Source: Romboutsia_C sp015668195 (GTDB taxonomy: Bacteria > Bacillota > Clostridia > Peptostreptococcales > Peptostreptococcaceae). Taken from it: DNA of 64,000 nucleotides. Both the position numbers and the translations under genes were made by a program. Where the stretch lies: the NCBI RefSeq assembly GCF_015668195.1, contig NZ_JADPFC010000001.1, positions 992,001 to 1,056,000 on the forward strand. The letters run 5' to 3'. Shown here piece after piece: positions 8,396 to 16,573 of this stretch; position 1 is the first letter of the stretch, and the number at the start of each line of letters is the position of its first letter. The notes beneath the pieces were generated by a model. It was not told the origin of the DNA. It searched no databases and was given only the letters and a program-made list of their open reading frames with translations.

Positions 8396-8983
8396 TTAAT
8401 TGATTATATTACTTATGTTATCAGAAATTTTATTTACTTTATCATTTGCTACATTTGTTAGATCTTCTTTAGTATTTTCTATTTTAGATTTTATAGAGTT
8501 AATATCATTTTGTAATTCTTTTTCTTTATCTAAATACTTACTTAAATTAATATCCTTTATAAAATCATCTAAATTTTCAGATAAATTATTTTTGTATTTA
8601 CCTATTAAAGTTTTTAATTTATCATCACCTATATTAGCGAGTTCATCAATTGATGTAAGTTTATTTTCTATGTCTCTTAATTTCATGTCATCTAAATTCA
8701 ATATTTTGTTAGTATAATTAGATATCTTCTTTTGATCTAAACTAGTATTATCTGACTTATCTACAGAAACTTTATCTTCAATTTCTTTTACAGAGTCTTT
8801 ATATTTGTTTTTTATTTCAGATAGCATATTATCTATCTCTTTTATTGATTCGTCTGATTTTTCTTCAATATTAGATACTGCCTTTTCTTGATCTTTTTGT
8901 ATATCATTTTTATCGCAAGCTACAATACCTAATGACATTAATGATATTATAATTAATGATATTATCTTTTTATTGCACTTCAT
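8396..8983 (-). CDS. Putative lipoprotein with coiled-coil body
   Basis: 195 residues. A lysine-rich signal peptide (MKCNKKIISLIIISLMSLG) ends in the lipobox GIVAC, so the mature protein should be lipid-anchored at Cys23. The rest is almost entirely charged helix with heptad-like spacing (for example LSEIKNKYKDSVKEIEDKV), suggesting an extended coiled coil. An AGAGGAG ribosome site precedes the ATG. No family recognised. Confidence 0.75.
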   Translation of the reverse strand: MKCNKKIISLIIISLMSLGIVACDKNDIQKDQEKAVSNIEEKSDESIKEIDNMLSEIKNKYKDSVKEIEDKVSVDKSDNTSLDQKKISNYTNKILNLDDMKLRDIENKLTSIDELANIGDDKLKTLIGKYKNNLSENLDDFIKDINLSKYLDKEKELQNDINSIKSKIENTKEDLTNVANDKVNKISDNISNIIN

Positions 8984-9157
8984 TTATATAACTCCTCTTA
9001 ATATTTTAGTATTTATATTTTACCACTAAAATCTAACTATTTACAACCTTATTTAATTTAATCAAAATAAATTATACATTTATAATATTTTATAGTTAAC
9101 AAAATACGAATTAATTAATATCTTAATATTAGTTAAATATTTTGGGGGTGTCATCCA

Positions 9158-9775
9158 ATGCTACAATCTCTTCTCTTGGTGCTATCACTTTCATTAGATA
9201 CATTTGTAGCTAGTGTTGCTTATGGAACAAATAAAATTAAAATTCCTTTTAAATCAGCATCTATAATAACATTAGTATCTACAATCACTTTAGGTATTTC
9301 TTTATTTTTTGGCTCTTTGTTTAAAGATTTACTATCAGCTAATATAGCATCTATATTAAGTTTTTTATTGTTATTAGGCCTTGGCATATTTAGATTATTT
9401 GAATGTATAATTAAAAGCTATATAGATAAAATATATAATCATCAAGCTCCTCTAACATTTAAGTTATTTGATTTTAAGTTTGTACTTGAAATTTATGCTG
9501 ATGAAACTAAAGCAGATTATGATAAATCTAAAATGCTTACACCTAAAGAAGCTCTTTATCTTGCAATAGCTCTTTCTTTAGATAGTTTAGCAGTTGGATT
9601 TGGAAGTAGTTTAGGATATATTAATTATTCAGAAGTTTTATTATTATCTTTAATTATTGGATTTTTATCTTTACTATTTGGTTGTATAGTGGGTTATCAT
9701 ATTAATAAGATTAGTAATATTAATTTGTCTTGGTTGTCAGGAGTAATGCTTATAGCTCTTGCATTTATAAGATAA
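9158..9775 (+). CDS. ytaF: Sporulation membrane protein YtaF (MntP/DUF204-like)
   Basis: A 205-residue, six-helix protein with two copies of the MntP-like motif: LSLSLDTFVASVAYG near the N-terminus and ALSLDSLAVGFGSSLG in the second half. A soluble loop (FKFVLEIYADETKADYDKS) separates the halves as in YtaF, the sporulation branch of this family. The Asp in each repeat is the likely cation-binding residue. It has a GGGGGTG ribosome site and a strong terminator, and faces a convergent Na/Pi transporter. Substrate and role in sporulation are not known from sequence. Confidence 0.85.
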   Translation: MLQSLLLVLSLSLDTFVASVAYGTNKIKIPFKSASIITLVSTITLGISLFFGSLFKDLLSANIASILSFLLLLGLGIFRLFECIIKSYIDKIYNHQAPLTFKLFDFKFVLEIYADETKADYDKSKMLTPKEALYLAIALSLDSLAVGFGSSLGYINYSEVLLLSLIIGFLSLLFGCIVGYHINKISNINLSWLSGVMLIALAFIR

Positions 9776-9812
9776 AAAAAGAGTTATCTCATACTTGAGA
9801 TAACTCTTTTGA
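9776..9812. terminator. Bidirectional terminator
   Basis: AAAAGAGTTATCTCA, loop TACT, TGAGATAACTCTTTT: a perfect stem between ytaF and the convergent Na/Pi cotransporter gene. Confidence 0.9.
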
Positions 9813-9813
9813 A

Positions 9814-11439
9814 TTATGCTACTTTATTACTGTTTGCCTTTATAACTTGTTGAGCTATGTTTACTGAATGGTCAGATATTCTCTCTAAATTACTTACTAT
9901 ATCTAAATAAACAACTCCATTATCTATTGTGCATACACTCTCATCTAATCTTTTCATATGATTTTGACGACATACTTTTTCCATTATATCAACTTGTTCT
10001 TCCATTTTGACAACTCTTAATGCTAAATCCACATTATTAGATTCTAAAGATTCAAGTGCATAAGTATATGTACTTAAGACTTTGTTGTATATTTCAGTTA
10101 ACTCACCTTTACATTCATCAGATAATTTTAATTCTTTAGTTAATATTATTTCTGATAATTCAGCTATATTTTCAGCATGATCTCCTATTCTTTCTATATC
10201 ATTTACAGTATTGAATAGATAGTCAACACCTTCTCTTGAATCATCATTTAAAGTTGTTTTAGATAGCTTCAGTAAGAAACTTAGTATAGCTTTTTGTAAT
10301 TCATTTATCTTTATTTCTTCATTAAATGCCTTTTTTATTTTAGCATCTGACATTTCAAGCACACCTTCCATTGAACAAATCAGAGCTTTCTTAGCTTTTT
10401 CACCCATTCTTAAAGTCTCTTTAATAGTATTTGATAAAGCTATAGATGGTGTTTCTAATATTCTTTCATCTAAGAATTTAACAGTTTTTCTCTCTTCTAT
10501 TTCGTCTTCTTTCTCTGGAACTAACTTCATAGTAAGTTTCACTATTAACTTAGAAAAAGGTAATAATAGTATAACGTTAGTTATATTAAATAAAGTATGT
10601 GCATTAGCTATTTGTCTACTTACATCATTTGGATCTAAGTGTGTAACTACCATTGTTATTGGCTTACTTAGTAATAACATAAATACCAATGTACCTATTA
10701 CATTAAATGTTAAATGCATTGTAGCAGCTCTTTTAGCATTCTTACTAGCACCTATACTTGATATTAATGAAGTAACACAAGTACCTATATTTTCACCATA
10801 TAATATTGGTAAAGCAGATGATAATGGTAATATTCCTTCAGATGCAAGTGCAAGTAACATACCCATTGAAGCACTAGAACTTTGAACTATTGCAGTTATA
10901 CCAAATCCAAGAAGTATACCAAGTATCGGATTATGTCCAAATGATACTAATGCATTAGTAAATCCTGAAAACTCTTTTAAAGGTGCAACAGCTTCCTTCA
11001 TAAAATCCATACCTGTAAATAATATACCAAATCCTATAAATATTTCAGCTATTGTTTTAACCTTTGGCTTAGAACTAAATAAGTAAAGTATTATACCTAC
11101 ACCTAATGCCATTGGCGCTAAACCAACTAAATCTAGTGATACTAATTGAGCAGTTATAGTTGTTCCTATATTTGCTCCCATTATTACACCTATTGCTTGA
11201 GGTAGTGTCATTATACCCGCATTAACAAATCCAACTACCATAACTGTCGTAGCACTTGAACTTTGTATTATAGCTGTAACTAAAGCTCCAACTATAACCC
11301 CCATTAGTACATTACTAGTTAGAAGTTCAACTATCTTTTTTAGTTTTTCTCCTGCTGACTTTTGAAGGCCATCAGCCATCAAATTCATACCATATAGAAA
11401 AAGACCTAGTCCCCCCATCAGGTTTATTGCTATTTCCAC
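9814..11439 (-). CDS. Na+/phosphate cotransporter with C-terminal PhoU-like domain
   Basis: 541 residues. The N-terminal 310 residues contain two Na/Pi cotransporter repeats, each with the QSSSA signature (IIQSSSATTVMV and IVQSSSASMGM). A PhoU-like helical domain follows (about 340-535, with DDSREGVDYLFNTVNDIERI). It imports phosphate with Na+ at the membrane (NptA/YjbB type). The start is GTG at 11439 behind AAGGAGGAAG. The intergenic region upstream carries 11-bp-spaced TTAACA elements like PhoP boxes, so induction by phosphate starvation is likely. Confidence 0.92.
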   Translation of the reverse strand: MEIAINLMGGLGLFLYGMNLMADGLQKSAGEKLKKIVELLTSNVLMGVIVGALVTAIIQSSSATTVMVVGFVNAGIMTLPQAIGVIMGANIGTTITAQLVSLDLVGLAPMALGVGIILYLFSSKPKVKTIAEIFIGFGILFTGMDFMKEAVAPLKEFSGFTNALVSFGHNPILGILLGFGITAIVQSSSASMGMLLALASEGILPLSSALPILYGENIGTCVTSLISSIGASKNAKRAATMHLTFNVIGTLVFMLLLSKPITMVVTHLDPNDVSRQIANAHTLFNITNVILLLPFSKLIVKLTMKLVPEKEDEIEERKTVKFLDERILETPSIALSNTIKETLRMGEKAKKALICSMEGVLEMSDAKIKKAFNEEIKINELQKAILSFLLKLSKTTLNDDSREGVDYLFNTVNDIERIGDHAENIAELSEIILTKELKLSDECKGELTEIYNKVLSTYTYALESLESNNVDLALRVVKMEEQVDIMEKVCRQNHMKRLDESVCTIDNGVVYLDIVSNLERISDHSVNIAQQVIKANSNKVA

Positions 11440-11537
11440 TATATTTCTTCCTCCTTAAAACTTAAATGTTTTTAAAATTAAATAATTTTATTATTTTATT
11501 ATTACAAACTTATTCTATCAAAAAAATTGTCATAATG

Positions 11538-11635
11538 TGTTAAGCAAATGTTAATTTATTACACCTAATGTTAAATCTATGTTAAATAAAAGTTAGTTAA
11601 ATTGATTTATGTTAAGTTTTTTAAATTTAAGTTAA
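11538..11635 (-). promoter_or_regulatory. Pho-box-like array of TTAACA half-sites
   Basis: TGTTAA (TTAACA on the gene strand) occurs at 11538, 11549, 11569, 11580 and 11610, with AGTTAA variants at 11595 and 11630. Two pairs are spaced exactly 11 bases. Firmicute PhoP binds TTAACA direct repeats of this spacing, and the downstream gene is a phosphate transporter. Confidence 0.7.
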
Positions 11636-11658
11636 AAATAATATATGTTATGTAAATA

Positions 11659-11682
11659 AAAAAACCCATTAAATGGGTTTTA
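11659..11682 (-). terminator. Terminator of the 11680-12210 gene
   Basis: AAAACCCAT, loop TAA, ATGGGTTTT, with flanking A and T tracts, directly at the end of the minus-strand hypothetical gene. Confidence 0.75.
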
Positions 11683-12210
11683 TTTTCTAAAGTCTTTTAA
11701 GTTATTTTCTATGCTTAAATTTTTTAATATTGATGTTAGTAATATTTGTCTAGTTTCTATTGATTTACCAAACTCTTCAAAACTTTTCATACAATCTAAT
11801 TGATAAGTTTCGATTATTCCTTTTTCTAATTCCTCTAAATGTTTTACGATATACTCCTTTATATCTTCTTTGCTTTTTAACCTATCTATTTCTTCACCTC
11901 TTAAAACATGCTTAAATATTTCAAATCCTTCACCTTTTGCTCCCCATATAAATATTCTAAATGTTATTAATGCCATTTCACAATATATACCTGCACTTAT
12001 AGAATTCATATGATTTATATCTTCATACAAATGTTGGTTAAAATCAAAGAAGTTACTAGATGCTATTTCATAAGTTTTTTGAGGTTCAAATTCAATATTA
12101 CTTTCAGCTATGTTTTTGTCTAAATTTTCATAACCACTACTTTTTATAAGAATATCACATAATGGTGATGTATGTATTGATAATTTGTCTTTTGATAAAA
12201 ATTGTTTCAT
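11680..12210 (-). CDS. Hypothetical protein, 176 aa
   Basis: A soluble, mostly helical protein that I do not recognise. Features include an aromatic-rich middle (SSNFFDFNQHLYEDINHM; TFRIFIWGAKGEGFEIF) and an acidic-basic helical C-terminus. The longest frame begins at 12270, but AAGGAGC sits just before the ATG at 12210, so the first 20 codons are excluded. It is monocistronic with its own terminator. Confidence 0.7.
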   Translation of the reverse strand: MKQFLSKDKLSIHTSPLCDILIKSSGYENLDKNIAESNIEFEPQKTYEIASSNFFDFNQHLYEDINHMNSISAGIYCEMALITFRIFIWGAKGEGFEIFKHVLRGEEIDRLKSKEDIKEYIVKHLEELEKGIIETYQLDCMKSFEEFGKSIETRQILLTSILKNLSIENNLKDFRK

Positions 12211-12385
12211 AGTTTTGCTCCTTAATTTAAAATATATGTTTATTATAACCATGAGTTTATTTTTAAACAATAGTTATTGTAGAAAACGTCTCTAATAATT
12301 AGGTTCACTAGTATTCATTTTATTATATAAGAAATCTTCATATTAATTTGTTTTTTTAATTAATTTAAAACCATACCTTATATAA

Positions 12386-12799
12386 CTATTTAGCCCAGTA
12401 ATAAACATCACCATTTTTGCTTACTGCATATATATTATCGTCTTTTGTTCCTACAGTAAGCTTATTATTCTTGATTTTTTCTTTTATATCCTTTTCATTA
12501 AACCACTTAGTTTCTATAAACTTATCATCTAGTATACTTTTTTTATCTACCGTTTCTAATGTTTTTATAAATTTATCTATTTCACCTTTTGGTATTATAA
12601 ATCTTCCATTTGCTTTATTTGAATCTAAGTTGTGAACTTCTTGTATATTTGTAGCACTAGTTGGTATATTCTCAGGAATCCAACCTCTTTCTATTATATC
12701 TTTAGCATCTTTATAACTATCAAACTTATGAATTTTTATATCCATACTACATCCTGTCAATATAGTTGCCAACATTAAAAATACTATTGTCTTTTTCAC
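12386..12799 (-). CDS. Putative lipoprotein with GW-P/SATNI motif
   Basis: 137 residues from the GTG at 12799, chosen because GGAGG lies nine bases before it; a TTG at 12805 is too close. The signal peptide KKTIVFLMLATILTGC ends in a lipobox. The mature part has RGWIPENIPTSATNIQEVHN, a motif I have seen in uncharacterised bacterial lipoproteins, but no function is known to me. TTAA elements in 11-base phase lie upstream (12860, 12882, 12893). Confidence 0.7.
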   Translation of the reverse strand: MKKTIVFLMLATILTGCSMDIKIHKFDSYKDAKDIIERGWIPENIPTSATNIQEVHNLDSNKANGRFIIPKGEIDKFIKTLETVDKKSILDDKFIETKWFNEKDIKEKIKNNKLTVGTKDDNIYAVSKNGDVYYWAK

Positions 12800-12858
12800 T
12801 TTCAATTTCCTCCATGTATGTTCTATTTAATATTATAAGCATATTATATATACTATAT

Positions 12859-12898
12859 CTTAAAAATTAATAAACTCAACATTAAATAAATCTTAAAT
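12859..12898. promoter_or_regulatory. 11-bp-phased CTTAA/CATTAA elements
   Basis: TTAA cores begin at 12860, 12882 and 12893, which are multiples of 11 bases apart, within CATTAAATAAATCTTAAA. The pattern is shared with 13374-13401 and 33652-33678 and resembles direct-repeat sites of OmpR-type response regulators. It lies 60-95 bases upstream of the lipoprotein gene. Confidence 0.4.
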
Positions 12899-13004
12899 TA
12901 TTTAGATACTATCTAAAAATTCAATAAAAAAGACCATCTTAAAATAAGTCTAGTTAATAACAAAACTTAATTTAAAACAGCCTTATATAATTAGTATTTA
13001 ACTT

Positions 13005-13310
13005 TTATTGATCTTTAAATACCGTATTCTCAGTTTTCCATTGTAATAATTTTATATATAACCAAAAACCATATATACCAAGAGTTATTATAGTTAATGC
13101 TAACCATTTTATATAGTTAAAAAATAGACTAGCCCCAGTACCTATAAATTCAATCCTTCTTCCTTCTATTACTGTATTTTCGGCTTCCCATCTATATTTT
13201 ATACACATAGCCCATGGTGTGGCTAGCCCTAATGTAAAAACAGTTATTAACCAAGCTAATATATTAACTCCAATAAGTCCTAGTAATCCACCTTCAAATC
13301 TTGATTCCAT
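13005..13310 (-). CDS. DUF898 (YjgN-like) membrane protein, 101 aa
   Basis: Two repeats, each a hydrophobic hairpin followed by the same short motif: TLGLATPWAMCIKYRWEAEN with TVIEGRR, then TLGIYGFWLYIKLLQWKTEN with TVFKDQ. This is the pattern of DUF898. It should sit in the cytoplasmic membrane. AGGAGGGAAA precedes the ATG. Upstream there are three CTTAA elements at perfect 11-base spacing. Function is unknown. Confidence 0.8.
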   Translation of the reverse strand: MESRFEGGLLGLIGVNILAWLITVFTLGLATPWAMCIKYRWEAENTVIEGRRIEFIGTGASLFFNYIKWLALTIITLGIYGFWLYIKLLQWKTENTVFKDQ

Positions 13311-13373
13311 ATGTTTCCCTCCTATTACGTATATATATTATTACATATATATAAAAAAGTATATAAACTACAA

Positions 13374-13401
13374 CTTAATTAAATCTTAAATAAACCTTAA
13401 A
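13374..13401. promoter_or_regulatory. Three CTTAA elements at exact 11-bp spacing
   Basis: CTTAA starts at 13374, 13385 and 13396. The array lies 64-91 bases upstream of the DUF898 gene start and reads TTTAAG on the gene strand. The exact helical phasing suggests a response-regulator site. Confidence 0.45.
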
Positions 13402-13428
13402 CTTTATAAAAATTTATTGTATAGTGAT

Positions 13429-13974
13429 TTATTCTTTTGTTATAAATTTTTCTATAAAGTTAATAATTACTTTTTCTAAGTCGCCACTATCTTCTACTTC
13501 TATTATTCTAGGTGGAGCTAATTCACCTCCATGTTCAAAGTTTACGCTTGATATTACTATTTCCTTGTCCTCATAGTCAAAGTCAAGTATTAAACCTACT
13601 AGGTTATTTAAATCTATTCTAAAATCTCCAATATCTCTTATATTATAATCCTCATACTCATCATCACCATAACTTCTTAAGTTATATATCTTTCCATCTA
13701 TAAATTCTACCTTATCTAAATCTTCATTAGTCTTACCTATAGCAAAATGAAGTGCATATTCTTCTCCTAATAATAAATTAGCATAATCACTTGCATCATT
13801 TATATCTTCGTAATCTTCATCAAATGTTACTACGTCCATATAATCTCTATCTATTAGACATACTCTTGATACATATTCTGGGTACTCATGTAATAATTCA
13901 TCACAAGTATCTTTATAATAGTTTATAAAATTTTCTAATCTAAATTCTTCTGGTTTTACTCTTATTGCTTGCAT
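13429..13974 (-). CDS. Acidic hypothetical protein, 181 aa
   Basis: A strongly acidic soluble protein (VVTFDEDYEDINDASDYANL; DYEDKEIVISSVNFEHGGEL) without signal peptide or membrane segment. No family recognised. An AGAAAGGAC ribosome site precedes the ATG. The gene stands alone; I see no terminator in the 118 bases after it, so read-through into the DUF898 gene is possible. Confidence 0.65.
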   Translation of the reverse strand: MQAIRVKPEEFRLENFINYYKDTCDELLHEYPEYVSRVCLIDRDYMDVVTFDEDYEDINDASDYANLLLGEEYALHFAIGKTNEDLDKVEFIDGKIYNLRSYGDDEYEDYNIRDIGDFRIDLNNLVGLILDFDYEDKEIVISSVNFEHGGELAPPRIIEVEDSGDLEKVIINFIEKFITKE

Positions 13975-14114
13975 ATTTATGTCCTTTCTATACTAATTAG
14001 TTAGAAATTTAGTATACTATAAATCTAGTTTAATTTATAGTATGTTTGTATATTTTTAATACTTATCTAATATAGAATACTATGAATTAACATTGAATAT
14101 ATGTTTTTTAATAC

Positions 14115-14147
14115 AAAAAAATCCCCTATGGATTAGGGATTTTTTTG
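14115..14147. terminator. Bidirectional terminator
   Basis: AAAAAAATCCCCTA, loop TGGA, TTAGGGATTTTTTT. It lies downstream of the CPBP-protease remnant on the minus strand and is probably that gene's original terminator. Confidence 0.75.
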
Positions 14148-14195
14148 CTATGCGCCTTGTTTAGAATCAATTTAAACTCCATCTTTTAATAATAT

Positions 14196-14386
14196 TTATC
14201 CTATATAAATAAGTAAAATGCTAGATACTAAAAGCACTATTATCTTAATGCCATCTAACTTTAGAAGGTACACAGCTAATATATCATTAAATTTTTCAAG
14301 TGAATTTGTATAATGGAGTGCCCAACCGCTAGTGAATTATTTATAAAATGTATAATCATTGCTATATTTAATATAGGCTCTTCATA
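14196..14386 (-). pseudogene. C-terminal remnant of a CPBP (CAAX/Abi-type) membrane protease
   Basis: The minus strand reads EEPILNIAMIIHFINNSLA in one frame. It then continues in another frame as GWALHYTNSLEKF, NDILAVYLLKLDG and IKIIVLLVSSILLIYIG before a TAA at 14196-14198. The segment IIHFINNSLA matches the last conserved His/Asn motif of CPBP-family intramembrane metalloproteases, and the tail is a normal final helix. The 5' part is missing and the remaining piece is frame-shifted, so it is dead. It abuts the 3' end of the GntR-ABC operon, where CPBP genes are often found. Confidence 0.55.
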
Positions 14387-14396
14387 TTAAATCAAA

Positions 14397-15029
14397 TTAT
14401 TTAAATTCTTTTTTATCATACATCTTTATACAAATTAACATAGATATTAGAATTGCCAAAGTACTTACTATGCTTGAAATTACCAAAGGATTTGTGTTAT
14501 TTATATAGTATATTGTAGATTCTAGAAATCTTGGAGGTTCTTGTAGTATATCTGCTAATGACATTGAACAAAATATAACAAAAAAAGTTACGGCAAACAT
14601 CATAAGTCTTCCTTTAACAATACCAAATTTCATTATAAGTGGAATTATAGTACTTATAATTATAGTTGATGATAATATAGATGTAGTAAGTAGCAAGTCT
14701 AAAGTTATATCTATATCTATTAAATTGTAAATAATAATAACTACAATAATTGTTGTTAGCATACTTATTATTCCTACAATATATTTTGATATTACATACT
14801 CTTTTCTTTTTACAGGAATTGTTCCTATAATATTATCTATTGTACTCATATCTTCATATGACATAAGCTGTCCTACCACAGCTATTGTAATAATACCACC
14901 TAGCATACCTATAAATGAGTTTTCAAATAGTGACATAACAACCCATACTACTAATATTAGTCCTACTTGTTTAAATATAGATTTAAAGTTTATTAAACTC
15001 ATTTTAGTAAGATTTATTATATTATTCAT
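14397..15029 (-). CDS. ABC-2 type transporter permease
   Basis: 210 residues with six hydrophobic segments and a central GTIPVKRKEYVISKYIVGI stretch typical of ABC-2 permeases in GntR-ABC operons. The start overlaps the operon: the ATPase stop at 15031 is one base from this ATG, and GAGGGGG lies ahead of it. It works with the upstream ATPase as an exporter or drug/peptide-stress pump of the YtrB type. Substrate unknown. Confidence 0.85.
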   Translation of the reverse strand: MNNIINLTKMSLINFKSIFKQVGLILVVWVVMSLFENSFIGMLGGIITIAVVGQLMSYEDMSTIDNIIGTIPVKRKEYVISKYIVGIISMLTTIIVVIIIYNLIDIDITLDLLLTTSILSSTIIISTIIPLIMKFGIVKGRLMMFAVTFFVIFCSMSLADILQEPPRFLESTIYYINNTNPLVISSIVSTLAILISMLICIKMYDKKEFK

Positions 15030-15030
15030 A

Positions 15031-15885
15031 TTAATTCCCCCTCGTATAATACATTAGTATATCTTCTAAATTAACTTTGTCATAAATCACTTCTTCCCCA
15101 AATATTTCGTATGCATGTTTTACATTTGATGTTAATCCTTCAAATCCAAATGAATTTTCATTAAATGCCACTAATGCTCTTTTAGTTTCATTGTCTAATA
15201 AATTTTTACCACCCCTTATCATACTATGTCTTTCTAATATGCTATCTTTATCTCCACTTAGTATTATTTTCCCATTATATATAAATACTAAATAGTCTGA
15301 GACCTTATCTAAATCAGATGTTATATGAGTTGAATAAAACACAGTAGCTTCTTCTTTTTCTATATGTTCTTGAAGTATATCTAAAAATTCATTTCTAACT
15401 AAATGATCTAAATTCGCTGTTGGTTCATCCATTATTATAAGTTTAGGGTGATGAGATAGTGCCATTGTTAATTCAAACTTTTTCTGTTGCCCCTTTGAAA
15501 GTTTCTTATATAATTTATTTTCATCTAGTTTAAATTGTTGTACGTATCTTTTATATAATTTTTCATCCCAGTTCTTGTAAAAAGAAGATACTGATTTTTT
15601 TATATCTTTTAGCTTAGATCCATTTAAGTATCCAGGAACATCACCAATATAACCTATTAATTCTTTTGTATTTATGTCATTTTTTTCAAATTCTTTTCCA
15701 AATATTTTTATACTACCACTATCTTTAAATATCATATCCATAATTAATTTTATTGTTGTAGTTTTACCTGAACCATTTGGACCTATAAACCCTGTTATAT
15801 ATCCCCTTTTTATATCTAGATTATCTATATCCAAATTAAATTTATCTAAATTTTTCTTTAAATTTCTAATCTCTATCGCATTCAT
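15031..15885 (-). CDS. ABC transporter ATP-binding protein (YtrB-like)
   Basis: 284 residues: Walker A GFIGPNGSGKTTTIK, signature LSKGQQKKFELTMA, Walker B KLIIMDEPTANLDH, H-loop STHITSDLD. The C-terminal extension after the ATPase domain is usual for this subfamily. It follows the GntR regulator by 11 bases with an AAGGAGG ribosome site and precedes its permease, so the three genes form one operon. Confidence 0.93.
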   Translation of the reverse strand: MNAIEIRNLKKNLDKFNLDIDNLDIKRGYITGFIGPNGSGKTTTIKLIMDMIFKDSGSIKIFGKEFEKNDINTKELIGYIGDVPGYLNGSKLKDIKKSVSSFYKNWDEKLYKRYVQQFKLDENKLYKKLSKGQQKKFELTMALSHHPKLIIMDEPTANLDHLVRNEFLDILQEHIEKEEATVFYSTHITSDLDKVSDYLVFIYNGKIILSGDKDSILERHSMIRGGKNLLDNETKRALVAFNENSFGFEGLTSNVKHAYEIFGEEVIYDKVNLEDILMYYTRGN

Positions 15886-15896
15886 AATATACCTCC

Positions 15897-16271
15897 TTAT
15901 ATCTCTTCATATATACTTTTAAATATTTCTAATCCTTCTTCTAATGTTATACCTACTGATTTTACTTGTCTTATTATATCTTCTAACTTATTTTCTATTT
16001 CATATAAAGCTATTTCTCTTAATCTGTCTGTATTTTGTGTTGATACAAAAGTTCCCCTCCCTGTAACAGTTTCTATAAATCCCTCTTTTTCAAGTTCTTC
16101 ATAGGCTCTCTTTATAGTTATTATGCTAACCTTTAATTCTTTTGCAAAATTTCTTATAGACGGAAGACCCTCTCCTGGCTTTAATGTTGAGTCTAATATT
16201 TGATTTTGTACCTGGCTTTTTATTTGTTCATATAAGGGTGTTGTTGATGTATTACTTATATTTATATTCAA
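15897..16271 (-). CDS. GntR family regulator, YtrA subfamily
   Basis: 124 residues: a GntR winged helix at 10-78 (TTPLYEQIKSQVQNQILDST; LPSIRNFAKELKVSIITIKR) and only a short C-terminal helix pair, as in YtrA. It starts with TTG behind AAGAGGTG. As the first gene of a GntR-ABC operon it should repress its own transcription through the long dyad at 16302-16333 until cell-envelope stress or another signal releases it. Confidence 0.9.
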   Translation of the reverse strand: MNINISNTSTTPLYEQIKSQVQNQILDSTLKPGEGLPSIRNFAKELKVSIITIKRAYEELEKEGFIETVTGRGTFVSTQNTDRLREIALYEIENKLEDIIRQVKSVGITLEEGLEIFKSIYEEI

Positions 16272-16301
16272 TTTTACACCTCTTTTCTTTGCTAATATTT
16301 A

Positions 16302-16333
16302 GTGTATATATAATGTGTATACTATATATACAC
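16302..16333. promoter_or_regulatory. GntR/YtrA operator, 11-bp inverted repeat
   Basis: GTGTATATATA (16302-16312) and TATATATACAC (16323-16333) form a perfect dyad with a 10-base spacer, 31 bases before the regulator's start. YtrA-type repressors bind such GTGTA...TACAC palindromes. The remainder of the 16272-16573 gap is AT-rich and shows nothing else I can support. Confidence 0.7.
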
Positions 16334-16573
16334 ACTTTATGTACACCTCATGTCAACCTATTTTTAAAATTAATTTGAAAAATTTCTATATTAATACTTT
16401 TATTTAAGTGCAGGTTTTATAGAATTATTTTGTAACAATAAATTAAATACTATTGTAATATACTAAAAATATAGTATCATTTTTAATAACTTTTTTATAA
16501 TCTATTGTATATGGTTTTAAATAATGTTAGTATATGCTGATGGATATATCTTACATAAAAAGGGGGAATGTTT

